From Pisaster brevispinus (Eukaryota; Echinodermata; Asteroidea; Forcipulatida; Asteriidae): a stretch of 64,000 nucleotides of DNA. The stretch covers positions 2,852,001 through 2,916,000 of the forward strand of contig JAMKCF010000009.1 of the NCBI GenBank assembly GCA_023634235.1. Direction: 5' to 3'. The position numbers and the translations under genes were made by a program. The notes under the pieces were generated by a model, which was given only the letters and a program-made list of their open reading frames with translations, made no database searches and was not told the origin of the DNA. This document shows, in pieces, positions 29,901 to 39,946 of the stretch. The first letter of the stretch is position 1. The number at the start of each line of letters is the position of its first letter.

Positions 29901-32900
29901 TGGCAGGATACGGAAATTTTTCTCCGATAACAAATATGGCCGCTGCCGTTTGTATCAATGGTATGCTGCGCGCAACGCTGGTCCATGATTAGCCCCACTT
30001 GTGTGGCCAAGGGACAGGAAACCTGAGGCTGAATCCTTGGCCACACGTCAGGACCCATGTTTTCTTCAGCTCACCGATTAAAAAATAGAGGCGCATTCCC
30101 TGCGGGGGGGTCGCGATTTAAACCACCTTGTTCACTTACCTCTTAGCTTGACCTGGGTGTTTTGGGTGATTAAATGAATAACAATTTTTAAAGATATTTA
30201 AATTCAAAATTTTCAACTTCCTCCGACTTACTTTTCGCGACATGTACTGAGCCCGGCCATTATGGATTGATTCTAATCGTGCCAATCAATTCATGACGTC
30301 ACCGGCCGGTCGCGCTGTGGGCGGAGCGGATACATAAAGCAACCATTGCAATGTTCGCATCCTCGCTCCGCCCACAACCGGCCCGTAGGGAATGCGCCTC
30401 TATTTTTTAATCGGTGAGCTGAAGAAAACATGGGTCCTGACGTGTGGCCAAGGATTCAGTTTTCCTGTTCCTTGGCCACACAAGTGGGGCTAGTCCACGA
30501 TAATCAAGGGCCAATGTTTTTACATGTGACCCCTTGGTTATTGTGAACCAGCGTTGCAAATAGCATACCAGTTTGGTCTCTCAAACATGCTAGCCCTAAG
30601 CTGGTATGCAATGGTAAGCTGCGTGCAAGGCTGGTCTACAATAATCAATGGCTTGTCTTTTATACGTAAACCGTTGGTTTATGCGGACAGCGTTGCGCGC
30701 AGCATACCATTGATACAAACTCCAGGTGCATAAACGTGAAGGGGAAAAAGTTTCGAATAGGATTTTGTATATGATGATCTATGAGGTTCGTGGAGAAGAT
30801 AGCGGAACGAACCGCATAGTTCTAGGAGTAGGACCCTACGTGCTCTTAGCCCACCTTGATGGGCTGTTAGTTATGGCTCTCTTTTATTTTTAACATTATT
30901 GAATAGTATGTGGTCGTCGTGCATGTAGTGTACAAAATTTTATTCAAAACTTTTTGCCCCTCACGTTTATGCACATGGAGTACTCTTTTGAAAACGGATG
31001 TTGCCAAAATTAGGCTCTATGATCATGATGTGTTCTTTGTTTTCACAGTTAGCTCAGCTTGGGTCCAGAAAAACACTGGAAAAAAAACACTAGAAAAACA
31101 CTGGAAAAAGTTTTGTGTGCTTGAAAGTTTCCTCTCTTTTTTGGCAAAATCAAAGTTGCATGTCTGAACACAGCACTCCGCCTACATGTATGGGTGCATT
31201 GTAAGTGCACAAGTACAGATGTATGTGTACATTGGATTTAAGGTTACGATACAGCCACATGTAAAAACATGTAACAGTCATTAGACAAAACTAGTCATAA
31301 TCATCAATTTCTTGGAAGAAATCTTAAAGAGGCCTATTAGTATTGTATGCACTGACAAAAAAGACACTTCAAGGTTATCCATAAATGTTCATACAACTTT
31401 GATAAGGCAAACTCCAATTTGAAAAAAAACCACACTTTTATTTCCTTCCAAATCCTTAAAATCGTCTTCAGAAAGTCGTCGATTGTGGAGGATTGAGGAA
31501 AGTACATGGTAGGCCCAAATAACAATTGTTTGTATCGCTGGGTCAGGTACATGTATACCAATCTTATTTAAGTCTAGACATTTTGGTGTGGAGTGACATC
31601 ATAGTAGAGGATTGAGGTCACCTGTTTGTAAGTGCCAGTGGGCTGACTTACTTGTAGGAGTTTTAATTTCTGATTTTTTTCCACAGAACCTCCATTGAGG
31701 AGAAAAGTCAAAACACCCAGAAAAAAGACAAAACAGAAGCCATCAGCTCTACCAGAGATTGAAGCTGAAGGACTGAGCAACATTGATGATGTTGATGAAG
31801 ATGATTTTGATCTTGATAATGATGCTGGTTTTGATATTGATGATGACGATGTTGAAGAAGAGGAAGAGTTCAAAGTCTCAGATCCTGATTCAGACCCGGA
31901 GGAAGCACCAAGAGTACCAGGTGCAGGATGGGCGGACGCCATGGCTAAGATCCTACAAAGAGAAATCCCTAAAGATTCTCCCACATCCTCAGCTATTCTG
32001 TCCAAGTCTAAGGAGTATGAGAAGGCCAAGTTACAGGAGGAGGAAGAGTATGCCCAGAGGAATAAAGTGGTGGGTTTACGTATTAAGACATTTGATTTGA
32101 CTCTTATGTGAGACACCAAAAGTTTTCAAGTAATAACCACAGGGGGAAACTGACTGGGTAAATTTGGGTTTTGGGTAAATTTGGGTTTTGGGTTGAACAA
32201 AGGAAAATTGACTGGAGCAGAACTTGAAGCTGCGACCACCGAATTATCATGGCGATGCTCTGCCAGCTGAGCCATCTAGCCCTAATGTTGGCAGTCTCCC
32301 TATTTTGTTAATAACTTTAACAAGGCAAGCTCCAATTTTTTCTGGAAAAAAATATTGACCCTTGAGCCCCTCTTTAAAACACATTTCAGACAGTATGTTT
32401 TTCCCAGGATAAGTTGCGAAGCTTTCAGATTAAAAACAAACTTTTCCTGATAATGCTAATTTAGTCCCCATTCCACAGAAATATGTTGATGGAGGGCAAA
32501 AGTTAATCATGCTTTAAAATGTTTTCCCTGCAGAAAATGTCAAGAGATCAGTGGGAGCAGATGGGTAGAGTCAGACCCAAAGTAACAGACAAAGACGTTG
32601 AAAGAAAACTACAGAGAATAGCAACAAGGTAGGCGATTAATTTATATAAGTCACCAGTTCGGCACAAATACTAGCCATGAGTGCTGCAGGCAAGTATACC
32701 CTGCTGCAATATAGACTGGCAGGCTGGTCCACAATTTAACAACCTACCTATGTTTATTTGACATTTTACAACCCTTTCCTATCCAGTGCAAAAATCTGAC
32801 AGAAGATGTGTGGTTGCAAACCTTGTTGCAGTACGTCTCCAGGATTGGCAATGTTTGGCATGTTGTGCCACTGTGTTGTTACTGAGTCCAGTTCAGTCCT

Positions 32901-35900
32901 CGATATTGTCTCACTAGGTTGCTTTAGGTCGTCCTCTAAATCGTTCCCCCATCAACTTTGCCGTCTAGGATTAATGCTCCTTTCTCCCCAGCCCTTCCCC
33001 TTGAGCTCAATCCAAAATAGTGGAGCTGCCTTTGGTGGATAAAAACTAATAATATTTTGATTCATATTTGTTTTTTTGTCTATCTATGAAGTGAAGTGAA
33101 GTCTGGCCGAAGCCAATATGGCTCATCAGGCCGGTGTTTGTACCCAGTTTCTCTGGCATTAAATGGCTGAAAATATTTCTATTCCCCCATGACTTGATGC
33201 AAGTCCATCGCAGGTTACTCCCCAGCTCTCACCAGTACCTATTTGTACCTGGGTGGAGAGAAGCAACTAGGATAAAGTGCGTTGCTCAAGGACAAAAGTG
33301 TTGCCACTGGCACGGCCAGGATTCAAACCCACATTCTGTAAATTTCAGAACTTGAGTCCAAGCCCATAGACCGCTCAGCCACAACACCTGCTGTCTGTCC
33401 ATGACACTTTCAAAACATTTGAAAATATCCCACAAGTCAAACATTTTTTGGGCTAGTCAATGTATACCTGACTAGCTTTGGGCTATTGGGGGGGGGGGGG
33501 GGTGGAATAAAGCAAGGCCTGTAGATATTATGTGGACCCCATTTCTCTTTGTGTGAGATAAACACCCCCACCATTTTACATTCCCAACTGAATAAACCAG
33601 CACCTGAAAAGGTTTCCTTAAAATTGTACTACTTTACAGAGGTGTCGTCCAGCTCTTCAACGCTGTCAAGAAAGAGCAGAAGCAGTCTGGAGAGAACCAG
33701 GTGAAGCCTCTCTCTGTCTCTGAGAGACGACGAGCTGAAGAAATACGCTCATCCAGAGGGAAGGGTAACTTCTTGGACCTACTCAGAGGGACACCAGATG
33801 TTCAGAAGAGGAGTAACCTTCAAAAGAAGGTAGTGTCTCAGTGCACCATTTTTATTGCTGTCATTTTGAACTTAGGTTTGGGTCTAGTTTTGTGTAAGTA
33901 AACCGAATCATTGAGCTCCGTGGTGAAATGCATTGACTAATCACAACTGCAAACACACAATCAAATACAGGCCGTATATTTTGAGAATACTTATTTTCAA
34001 GAGATATACCTAAATCGCGCAAAAACTTTTTCTGGCTACAGATCCAGTTCCGCGTAGCTCACGGAAATTGGTTCAGTCAGTGAATTCTATGTCAGAAATT
34101 GGTTTCTGGTGGAGTTTAGAGAACTGGATGGTTAACTGACTTGACTTAAGAAAAAATCAACAATTGAGACAACTTGATGTTCAGACAAGACAAGTCAACG
34201 GTTAGGGTAGTAATGGAGATACCAACTGTTCCACTTTCATTTTTGTAGGAATGTCAGTCACAATTAGAGGCTCTAGGACACTTAGAAACTCTCTCTCTGA
34301 CTTTAAGAATCAAATTAGGGTACAAATCATGTTGTCTTCACTTGTTCCTTTATGAAACTAACAAGAAAAGAAAAGCATTTATTGGCAATCATTCTCATCA
34401 AATTAAAATGAATTTTGCATTGTTTTGCCTGTTATTATAACATAACTTCCAGATCAACCCTGTACAACATTATGAACATTGCTTGATTTTCCCCCCAGTT
34501 GAGTTACTTTCTACGTGCCGCTTATCTTATAGTAGGCCTCATTGGAAGGTTCCTTTTAGGAAGTAGACTAACCAATTGACACATTTTGAAATCAGACCTA
34601 TGGTCACGACTGTTCAACTTGTGTGATAGTTAAGTATTGTTCCCTCGGCTTTGGGAGGAACCGTGGGCAAAATGGAACAAGTCAATGTGCTCGGGACCTT
34701 TGTTGTCCGTCGAAGGCACCTCATTTCTCATCCCAAGGTTTGCATGGAAAGCCCATCTCCAAAAACTTTAATACACCCTGAACTCACTGGGCTCTTTCAC
34801 TTGAGTTTTGCATGCCAACTCCGACTTCAATTATGGATGCCCACATTGCACCTCCTTGGCATCCACCTGAGAGTTGCTTGCAAAGCACAGCTTCAATGCA
34901 AAGGAAAATACTGGGGGCTAGCTCACACGAGGTTTGCATGCTGCAAAGCATGGCTCACATAATAATTATTGAATATCCCATCGAATAATTGGAGATTCGA
35001 GTATTCTACACATTGAGTGGTCTAAACTGCAACTTAGTCAAACGTTGAGTTGTCTTACAGTTTAATTAATCAAACCGTTGAGTTATCTGAGGCATTGAGT
35101 TATCTGAGGCATTGAGTTGTCTTGAGTCAAGTTCGTCAACTGTCGAGTTGTCTGACATTTTTCTGGCCGGGGTCCCCAAAAGTGTCAAAAATTTACAGTC
35201 CAATTTTTTGTTTTTGTCAGACAGTTCTGATGACCCCTGGGGGTATATTTGTTCATTTGTGGTTGTTTTTCTAATTTTTGGGTGGCGGGGGGAGGTCGTT
35301 GGTACACATAATTTTATTTTATAAGTTTTCTCAGTTTTGTTACAATAGAGAGAGACACAGACAAAAAAAAGTATGAAGTTCTTTTTCACCCTACTTAATC
35401 TTACTTCTGTTTACAGTTATGTGCGGAAGCGTACACTCGGGGCTACAACAAAAAATTTAAAAATTAAAGTTACATCATGCCGTGCAGACCAGAGGTCAAA
35501 AGTGCCTGAAGCCAGCTAGCCTGGGATTTACAGCCACATAACTTATTTTCCAGTTTCAGCCCGCTGGGCTAATGGAAATATAAAACAAAAATGCATCGTT
35601 GCAAGTAATACGAGCTGGGCTAACAACAAGGTTTAGCTCTTTACTTCGATAGTGAAGATTTTGTAATAAACTCGCCGTTACATTAAAAGTGCTGGAGTGC
35701 CATGGCCATGAATTCCTTTGAAACCATAACACCTAATGGGTCTGTTCCTGTGCCATATAAAATAAACTTTGTCCAAAGAATTATAAACTTCCTTGCTGTT
35801 TGTTTGCAGCGTAATATTTATTACCGTACACGCTAACAACTTTCTGGTGTCAATATCTAATGACACACCCACCTCATGATTTCCGAACCAACTGGTTCCC

Positions 35901-36957
35901 GCACTCACTTAGCAGGTAATCAGATTGCTCTGGCAAGAATCAGGCACAGTACAACAAAGAACATGCGTGTTTTTAACGTACAGCGTCACCATGCAGGGGC
36001 TACTGCATATTGGGTAGGTTTACCCAGCCGCTAGCCCTTGATCGAGTCTTCAACAGAAACATGAAGCACTTTTTGGAAGGAGTCTAAATTAAGAGTTACT
36101 GATTTCAGCAGACTGCTGAAATATAATAAGGGGCTACTGACAAATCTGTGTTACAGATCCCATCACCACTAGCTCCCTGCTGGCTACCATTAAAATCTAC
36201 TTAATTTCGATATAGCATCTTGCCACGGCAAGTTACTATCTAGCCAAGGTGAGTTTCAGGGTGAATTACTGTCTCGTCACCAAGGCAAGTGACTATATCT
36301 CCATGGTGAGTTACTTTCTCACCATTGTGAGTAACTATCTCGCCATGGTAAGTTACCATCTCGTCACAGTGAGTTGAATATCTTGCCGAGGCAAAATACT
36401 ATCCCGCTATTAGGCAAATTACTTTCTCACTGTGGTGAGTTATTATCTTGCCGTAGCGATTTACTGTCTCGCCAAGTCGAGTTACTGTTCCGTCATGGTG
36501 AGTTACCATTTGCCATGGTGCTAACAATCTTACCATGGCAAGTTGCTTTCTTGCCACAGTTGAGTTACTATCTCACCAGGGTGAGTATACCCTCTTGTCA
36601 CAGTGATTTACTATCTCGGCAAGGCAAGTTACTATCCCACCGTAGTGAGTTACTTACATGTACATGCATTTCCCCGTGGTGAGTTACTATCTCACCATGG
36701 TGAGTAACTGTCTTGCCATGGCAAGAAAGCAACTTGAGTTTTATTGTTATTGGTTGTGGCTCTTCTTTGCTTCTATAATATTTAGCAACAATTTAGCTGG
36801 TGAAGTAAATATGCATTTTTTACTCTCTCCACAGGTTGATGAGAAGCCAGAGGGAGCCAAGAAACCCTCTTGGAGTGTTCTACAGGATAATTTCATGATG
36901 GGCGCCACCATGAAGGACTGGGACAAGAGGAGTGATAGCGGCAGTGGAGCGGGGTAG
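26775..36957 (+). CDS. RRP15: RRP15, ribosomal RNA processing protein 15 homologue (whole gene span)
   Basis: RRP15 is a nucleolar protein required for pre-60S maturation and processing of 27S/32S pre-rRNA. Five coding exons join cleanly in frame: 26775-26982, 31687-32066, 32534-32628, 33640-33829, 36835-36957, giving 331 residues; human RRP15 is 282 residues as I recall, and the extra length lies in the acidic N-terminal half. The layout is a basic N-terminus, a very acidic stretch, then the family core: [51 protein letters not shown] and the C-terminal motif [16 protein letters not shown]. All are close to the vertebrate forms. The ATG at 26775 is the first in frame and sits in a YY1-like promoter context. 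AATAAA lies 375 bp after the stop. Confidence 0.94.
27425..27865. repeat. ~32-bp CpG-rich tandem repeat (GATCG words)
   Basis: Units of the form GCAAAACCATTCCTGCACAA followed by TCGGCCGATCGC occur at 27430-27510 and again at 27668-27735, interrupted by the MITE. Then follow shorter repeats GCGCGATCGACCGATTGTT up to 27865. The density of CGATCG is far above the surrounding DNA. Confidence 0.7.
27515..27665. mobile_element. MITE copy B of the TCTCGCGCGTATTCGAAC family
   Basis: Left end TCAATAGACCGTGCAAGTCT and right end AGACTTGCACAGTCTATTGA; 38-bp TIRs with a single mismatch. It is the reverse complement of copy A at 14690-14838, including the GGGACCACTGTGGTCCC palindrome. It interrupts the tandem repeat described above, which dates it after that repeat. 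Confidence 0.82.
28056..28230 (+). repeat. first copy of a ~140-bp duplicated segment
   Basis: GTACAAAATCCTATTCGAAA through TTTGTTTTCACAGTGAGCTC recurs in the same orientation at 30926-31065 (GTACAAAATTTTATTCAAAA ... TTTCACAGTTAGCTCAG), with a third, inverted partial copy at 30725-30772. Confidence 0.65.
28636..29420. repeat. concentric inverted repeats around an hAT MITE
   Basis: The outer pair is 28636-28725 (GGACCAGGTGCC ... GCCCAGTCATGGGTGTTCC) with 29370-29412 (AAATGACTGGGCTGGGCATG). The inner pair is 29072-29160 (GGACCAGGCACCACTACATC ... CCTGGTCATGGGGGTTC) with 29247-29330 (GAACCCCCATGACCTGG ... GATGTAGTGGTGCCTGGTCC), about 85 bp each with few mismatches. Confidence 0.7.
28813..29050. 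mobile_element. hAT-type MITE with perfect 8-bp target duplication
   Basis: The element is 28821-29042 (222 bp). It begins CAGTGGCGTCACCAGAGGGG and ends TGTCTAGTTACGCCACTG: hAT-like TIRs matching at 14 of 16 positions. TTTGACTG flanks it directly on both sides (28813-28820 and 29043-29050), the 8-bp target duplication typical of hAT insertions. The interior is C/G-run rich (CCCCCC and GGGGGG stretches) with no frame. Confidence 0.9.
29948..30720. mobile_element. 773-bp nested TIR element
   Basis: Outer TIRs GTTTGTATCAATGGTATGCT / AGCATACCATTGATACAAAC, continuing through GCGCGCAACGCTG / CAGCGTTGCGCGC. Inside is a second pair of about 115 bp (29992-30106 with 30379-30491: CCCCACTTGTGTGGCCAAGG ... 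ATAGAGGCGCATTCCC and complement). In the centre is a third CpG-rich pair (CTGTGGGCGGAGCG / CGCTCCGCCCACA). Three levels of symmetry share one axis near 30.33 kb. Confidence 0.75.
30926..31065 (+). repeat. second copy of the ~140-bp duplicated segment
   Basis: Direct, diverged copy of 28056-28230, followed by a short tandem of AAAACACTGGAAAAA words to 31110. Confidence 0.6.
31687..32066 (+). CDS. RRP15: RRP15 exon 2: acidic region and GWADAMAK motif
   Basis: Acceptor TTCCACAG|AACC, donor AATAAA|GTGGTG; phase 1 in, phase 0 out. A basic start ([15 protein letters not shown]) is followed by a long Asp/Glu tract ([20 protein letters not shown]) and then [20 protein letters not shown], the first conserved motif of the RRP15 family, and a Lys/Glu-rich helix. 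Confidence 0.95.
32067..32533 (+). other. RRP15 intron 2 with SINE fragment
   Basis: Contains an 18-bp tandem (AAATTTGGGTTTTGGGT twice, 32160-32195) and a minus-strand tRNA-like SINE (32190-32320). Confidence 0.5.
32190..32320 (-). mobile_element. tRNA-derived SINE fragment (family B)
   Basis: On the minus strand TAGATGGCTCAGCTGGCAGA is a strong A box and GGTCGCAGCTTCAAGTTC a degenerate B box. The flanking GCCCTAATGTTGGCAGTC matches the copies at 8335 and 10596. Confidence 0.6.
32534..32628 (+). CDS. RRP15: RRP15 exon 3
   Basis: Acceptor CCCTGCAG|AAA, donor ACAAG|GTAGGC, phase 2 out. It encodes [20 protein letters not shown] then [12 protein letters not shown], the second conserved block of the family (vertebrate MMCRVKPDVVQDKETERNLQRIATR). 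Confidence 0.95.
32629..33639 (+). other. RRP15 intron 3 with family A SINE
   Basis: Carries the minus-strand SINE at 33088-33393 and a 15-nt G run at 33488-33502. The rest is ordinary intron. Confidence 0.5.
33088..33393 (-). mobile_element. tRNA-Leu-like SINE (family A)
   Basis: On the minus strand it begins GTTGTGGCTGAGCGGTCTAT (A box), has GTGGGTTTGAATCCTGG (B box), then TTTGTCCTTGAGCAACGCAC and a tail ending GGCTTCGGCCAGACTTCACT. Head and body match the plus-strand copy at 9011-9385; the 3' part differs, so it is another subfamily. Confidence 0.7.
33640..33829 (+). CDS. RRP15: RRP15 exon 4
   Basis: Acceptor CTTTACAG|AGG completes an Arg codon; donor AAG|GTAGTG, phase 0 out. [20 protein letters not shown] and [16 protein letters not shown] correspond to vertebrate [15 protein letters not shown] and KDFISVLRGMDG. 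Confidence 0.94.
33830..36834 (+). other. RRP15 intron 4 with minisatellites
   Basis: 33.9-35.0 kb holds nothing I can name. A 17-bp tandem (TGAGGCATTGAGTTATC) lies at 35085-35125. The splice-donor-like minisatellite is at 36215-36735. The acceptor TACTCTCTCCACAG|GTTG is strong. Confidence 0.5.
36215..36735. repeat. minisatellite of GGTGAGTTACTATCTC words
   Basis: About twenty diverged units of 21-28 bp built from GGTGAGTTACTATCTCGCCA and GGCAAGTTACTATCTTGCCA; neighbouring units often form CTCACCATGGTGAG or CTTGCCATGGCAAG palindromes. Many units contain ATGGTGAGT or ATGGTAAGT, which match the 5' splice-site consensus. Confidence 0.8.
36835..36957 (+). CDS. RRP15: RRP15 exon 5: C-terminal MMGxxMKDWDK motif
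   Basis: Phase 0, 40 residues then [23 protein letters not shown], then [11 protein letters not shown]. Vertebrate [23 protein letters not shown] is nearly identical. The acidic/serine C-terminal tail is shorter than in the human protein. Confidence 0.95.
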   Translation, partial: VDEKPEGAKKPSWSVLQDNFMMGATMKDWDKRSDSGSGAG

Positions 36958-37332
36958 CGATTTAGACTCATTCTCAGACTGATTAACTAATTGGATGGAG
37001 TGAGGTATCACCACCTCATCCTTTACAACTCCATTGTCCATCGAGATCCAAGACAGGAATTTCCGATCGGGTTTAAGGAATTGAAAAGCTGATGTAAGCA
37101 AACAGGCTAAGTATACTCGTTGGTGTTGAAGGTGGATGCAGAGTTAGCAATAGTCCTTGAGAAAGTGCAGAAAGGTTTAGGGTGTAATGTAAACTTGGAA
37201 GAGCACTTGATAATGGCTACTATGGAGTTCATATTCTTAATAGTTTAAAAGCCCAGGATGACATCTATCTGGTGTTATGAGAGTCTTCCATTCTGTTGAA
37301 CCTATTTGGTTAAATTTGTTTTCCTAAAATTG

Positions 37333-37338
37333 AATAAA
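37333..37338 (+). promoter_or_regulatory. RRP15 polyadenylation signal
   Basis: AATAAA 375 bp after the stop codon, followed by a T-rich tract. Expected mRNA end near 37.36 kb. Confidence 0.6.
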
Positions 37339-37359
37339 AAATACTTGGAGTACCCCTTC

Positions 37360-37990
37360 TGTTTCTAAGGCTCTGGCTTTTGTGTATTTTCCGCAACTAA
37401 AGTATAAAATTCAAGGCTTACCCCTTGTGATTTTTTACGAATTAAAGGCTCTAGCTTGGACACAAGTTTTAGTCATGAATTGGATTAAAATTCCAAATTC
37501 TATGCATTAGCTTTTTTAAATGTATTTTTTTATTGTTTAGCTTTGGTGTTTTTTGGTTGTTTTTTTAATGCAACATAGCTAACCTTTTTTATCTTTTTCT
37601 TTTTCAAATTTAAAGCTCTAGTTTGCTCTAGTATGTATTCGATGTATTTTCTTGAATTGAGTTAAAATGCAAGGCTTACCCTTTGTAATTTTTTTTCAAA
37701 TTCTATCCTACTGTTTAGGTTAAATTTTTTCCCCACATTTAATGCAACTGCAAGGCTTACCCTTTGTGATTTTGTTTTCTTTAATTTCTACACTCTAGCT
37801 TTGGTCAAATATTTTGCCAAAAAATTACATTTAAATGCAAGGCTTGCACCTCTTATTTTTTCAAATTCTATCAAGGCTATTGCTCTGGTTCAATTTATAT
37901 GTGTGTATGCCAAAACTGTATAAAGTTTCAAGGCTTACCATTTTTGGGGGTTTTAAATTGAAGGCTCTATTTGTGTGTATCACATGAACT
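37360..37990. repeat. diverged ~110-bp tandem repeat just after RRP15
   Basis: The words AAGGCTTACCCTTTGTGATT and TCTAGCTTTGG recur at about 37410, 37510, 37670, 37755, 37840 and 37930 with T-rich spacers. About six copies, each 20-30% diverged. Confidence 0.6.
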
Positions 37991-39946
37991 CCAGTTTTAT
38001 AAAGCAAAATTAGACATACCTCTGTACCTCATGGAATATACAAACCGTCAGCTCAGGACCATAAGGTCGTTAGTCCAGTATGTATGGATTTCATGAAGAC
38101 GGTAATTTTGCATTATTTTGAGCTTCTGGTAAATGGAATTATGTATCCAGAGTGATCTCCAACTAATTGTTTGGCAAAAAGAACAAATTTTAAAGAAAAA
38201 AAACATTTATTGGTTGATTTGGATTTTTGTTTTTTATATTTATACACATTTTTCATTTAACACCCTCCTGAGCATTCCGGATATGGAAATTTCAATTTAC
38301 GACCTTTAAGCACTTACCCGTAGAAATGCAAGTTATCAGACAATATGTCAACAAAAACACTAAATGTGTTAACAAAGGGAGATGAATTGGATGAGATACT
38401 GAAAACAAAATTAGTTGTTTTAGTGTAGGCACCGACAGCTAAAGATCTCCGCCGAGATGGAAGGACTTGCAACCAGTAAACGCTGCCACAATCACCTTCA
38501 TGTATACCCCAAACGCGTGGAGGGATACTATCTTAATTAACTGTGCATTGATGAACCTTATGTTTATTAGTGTTATGGGCATTTTCCATCCACTTTGTCA
38601 TTCAAATACTTACTATTTTAACCCTGTAACTGATACCATACCTCCACGAGTCAACATGCGATCTCCCTTGCTTTAAAAAAATATCTGACAAATTGTTTTT
38701 GTTGTTGTTTAAAATTACGGTTGTATTGTCCAGATGTGATTGTAAGCATCATGGACATTACCTTGAGTGAAATTCAAAAAATTACATAGACCATTGTAGA
38801 CCTAAAAATTGGTTTATTTTATGGTCGATATTGTTTGAAATGGCTTTAACACTGTACGTAGGGAATCAGTTGTCAAAAAAATGAGAGTACAAATTTGAAA
38901 CAGCTTTCAGTCTTTACAATTAATTTAAATCAAGCTTTGTTGACATTGTTTAACCACATTGCAAAGAGTTGTTGAGGAAACTAGCTAACAAAAGTGTTCC
39001 ATATCCTTCAAAATCTTTCAGCAGTGATTTGTTTTCATATCATTTTTATTTCAAAGTTATTTCTTGAGAAACTTCACAAGTTATTAAACATAGATATTAG
39101 GATGTCTGTTTCAACCAAAATGATCTCCTGTAAGTATTCATAGCACACAGGGTCATGAGGGTCATGAACTGAATGAGGTTATTTATGGGAAATCTCTGGA
39201 AATTATCCACCCCAGTTGTTTTAAGTTTTAATATGAATACTCACTTATTGTAAAGCTAGTAAGGTTTGCAGTAACAGCATACATAAATTGTTCTTATCAG
39301 TTGTGGTGGTTTTGAAAAGAACTGGTGTTGGACCAACTCGGTGTTTCAATCAGTATGCTCTGATCCCCTTAAGGAGAAGACGATCTTACCACAGTCAATT
39401 TTGCTTTGGTCTCCTGCAGACGATCAGAGCATGCTGATCGAGACGTTAACTTATTCACCATTGGCTTTTGTCACAAGAACTCATGTACATGGTGTTATTG
39501 GAAGTATTAGGATTGCATTTCCACACTGCAAAGTTCCAAATCATACTTATTATGACAGGTCATACCAGTACCAATGCTCCGGAATAATACTTCCAAAGTC
39601 AAGAAAATTGTAGTTGGACATCCCAAAAGCACCACTGCTTATTTTGAATCCTGTAATCAAATTAAACCTGGTCCTGATACAAATGTGTGCAAAATACCTG
39701 ACAAAAAATATTATGCTTTTCTTTGTTTTCATTACAAAAATGACCACCCAATTTGATGAATTGTTCACATATTATTTGTTGTATGGCGAGTTTACTTTTC
39801 ATAAACCAGTGGTGTACTTTCCGTTGAACAGTTTATATTGCAATGGTTAACCAGAACTTCATGCATCTGGTTCTGAGGGGTTGGAGGGGGATGCACTAAA
39901 ATTGTGTGGTTGACAGCTAGAATTTAAGAAAATTGAGAAGTACTTG
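37991..39946. other. spacer, nothing firm
   Basis: AT-rich. A 90-codon plus-strand frame (39341-39613) contains a 17-bp inverted repeat (39349-39365 with 39422-39438: ATCAGTATGCTCTGATC / GATCAGAGCATGCTGAT) and has no recognisable protein character. No gene can be supported. Confidence 0.3.

Larger units (their letters stand above)
27140..30840. repeat. 3.7-kb composite bounded by inverted repeats
   Basis: GGACCCTGCTACTCCTAGAA through CGGTTCGTTCCACTATCG (27147-27200) is mirrored by GGAACGAACCGCATAG and CTAGGAGTAGGACCCTA (30800-30838). Just inside the right end, GCATAAACGTGAAGGGGAAA and GTTTCGAATAGGATTTTGTA (30727-30770) mirror 28065-28118. All arms keep the same order from outside to inside, so the interval behaves as one large nested inverted structure filled with later insertions. 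Confidence 0.55.
26983..31686 (+). other. RRP15 intron 1: 4.7 kb of nested palindromes and MITEs
   Basis: Almost the whole intron between 27.14 and 31.07 kb is inverted or duplicated sequence, described in separate entries. Only 31.2-31.68 kb looks like ordinary intron. The acceptor is TTTTTTTCCACAG|AACC. Confidence 0.7.

Noticed and set aside
31783..32100. 105-codon alternative frame ([14 protein letters not shown]...)
   Set aside because: An out-of-frame reading of the acidic GAT/GAA-rich tract in RRP15 exon 2.
39341..39613. 90-codon plus-strand frame in the RRP15 downstream spacer
   Set aside because: It begins with a non-ATG codon, contains an inverted repeat and matches no family that I recognise.
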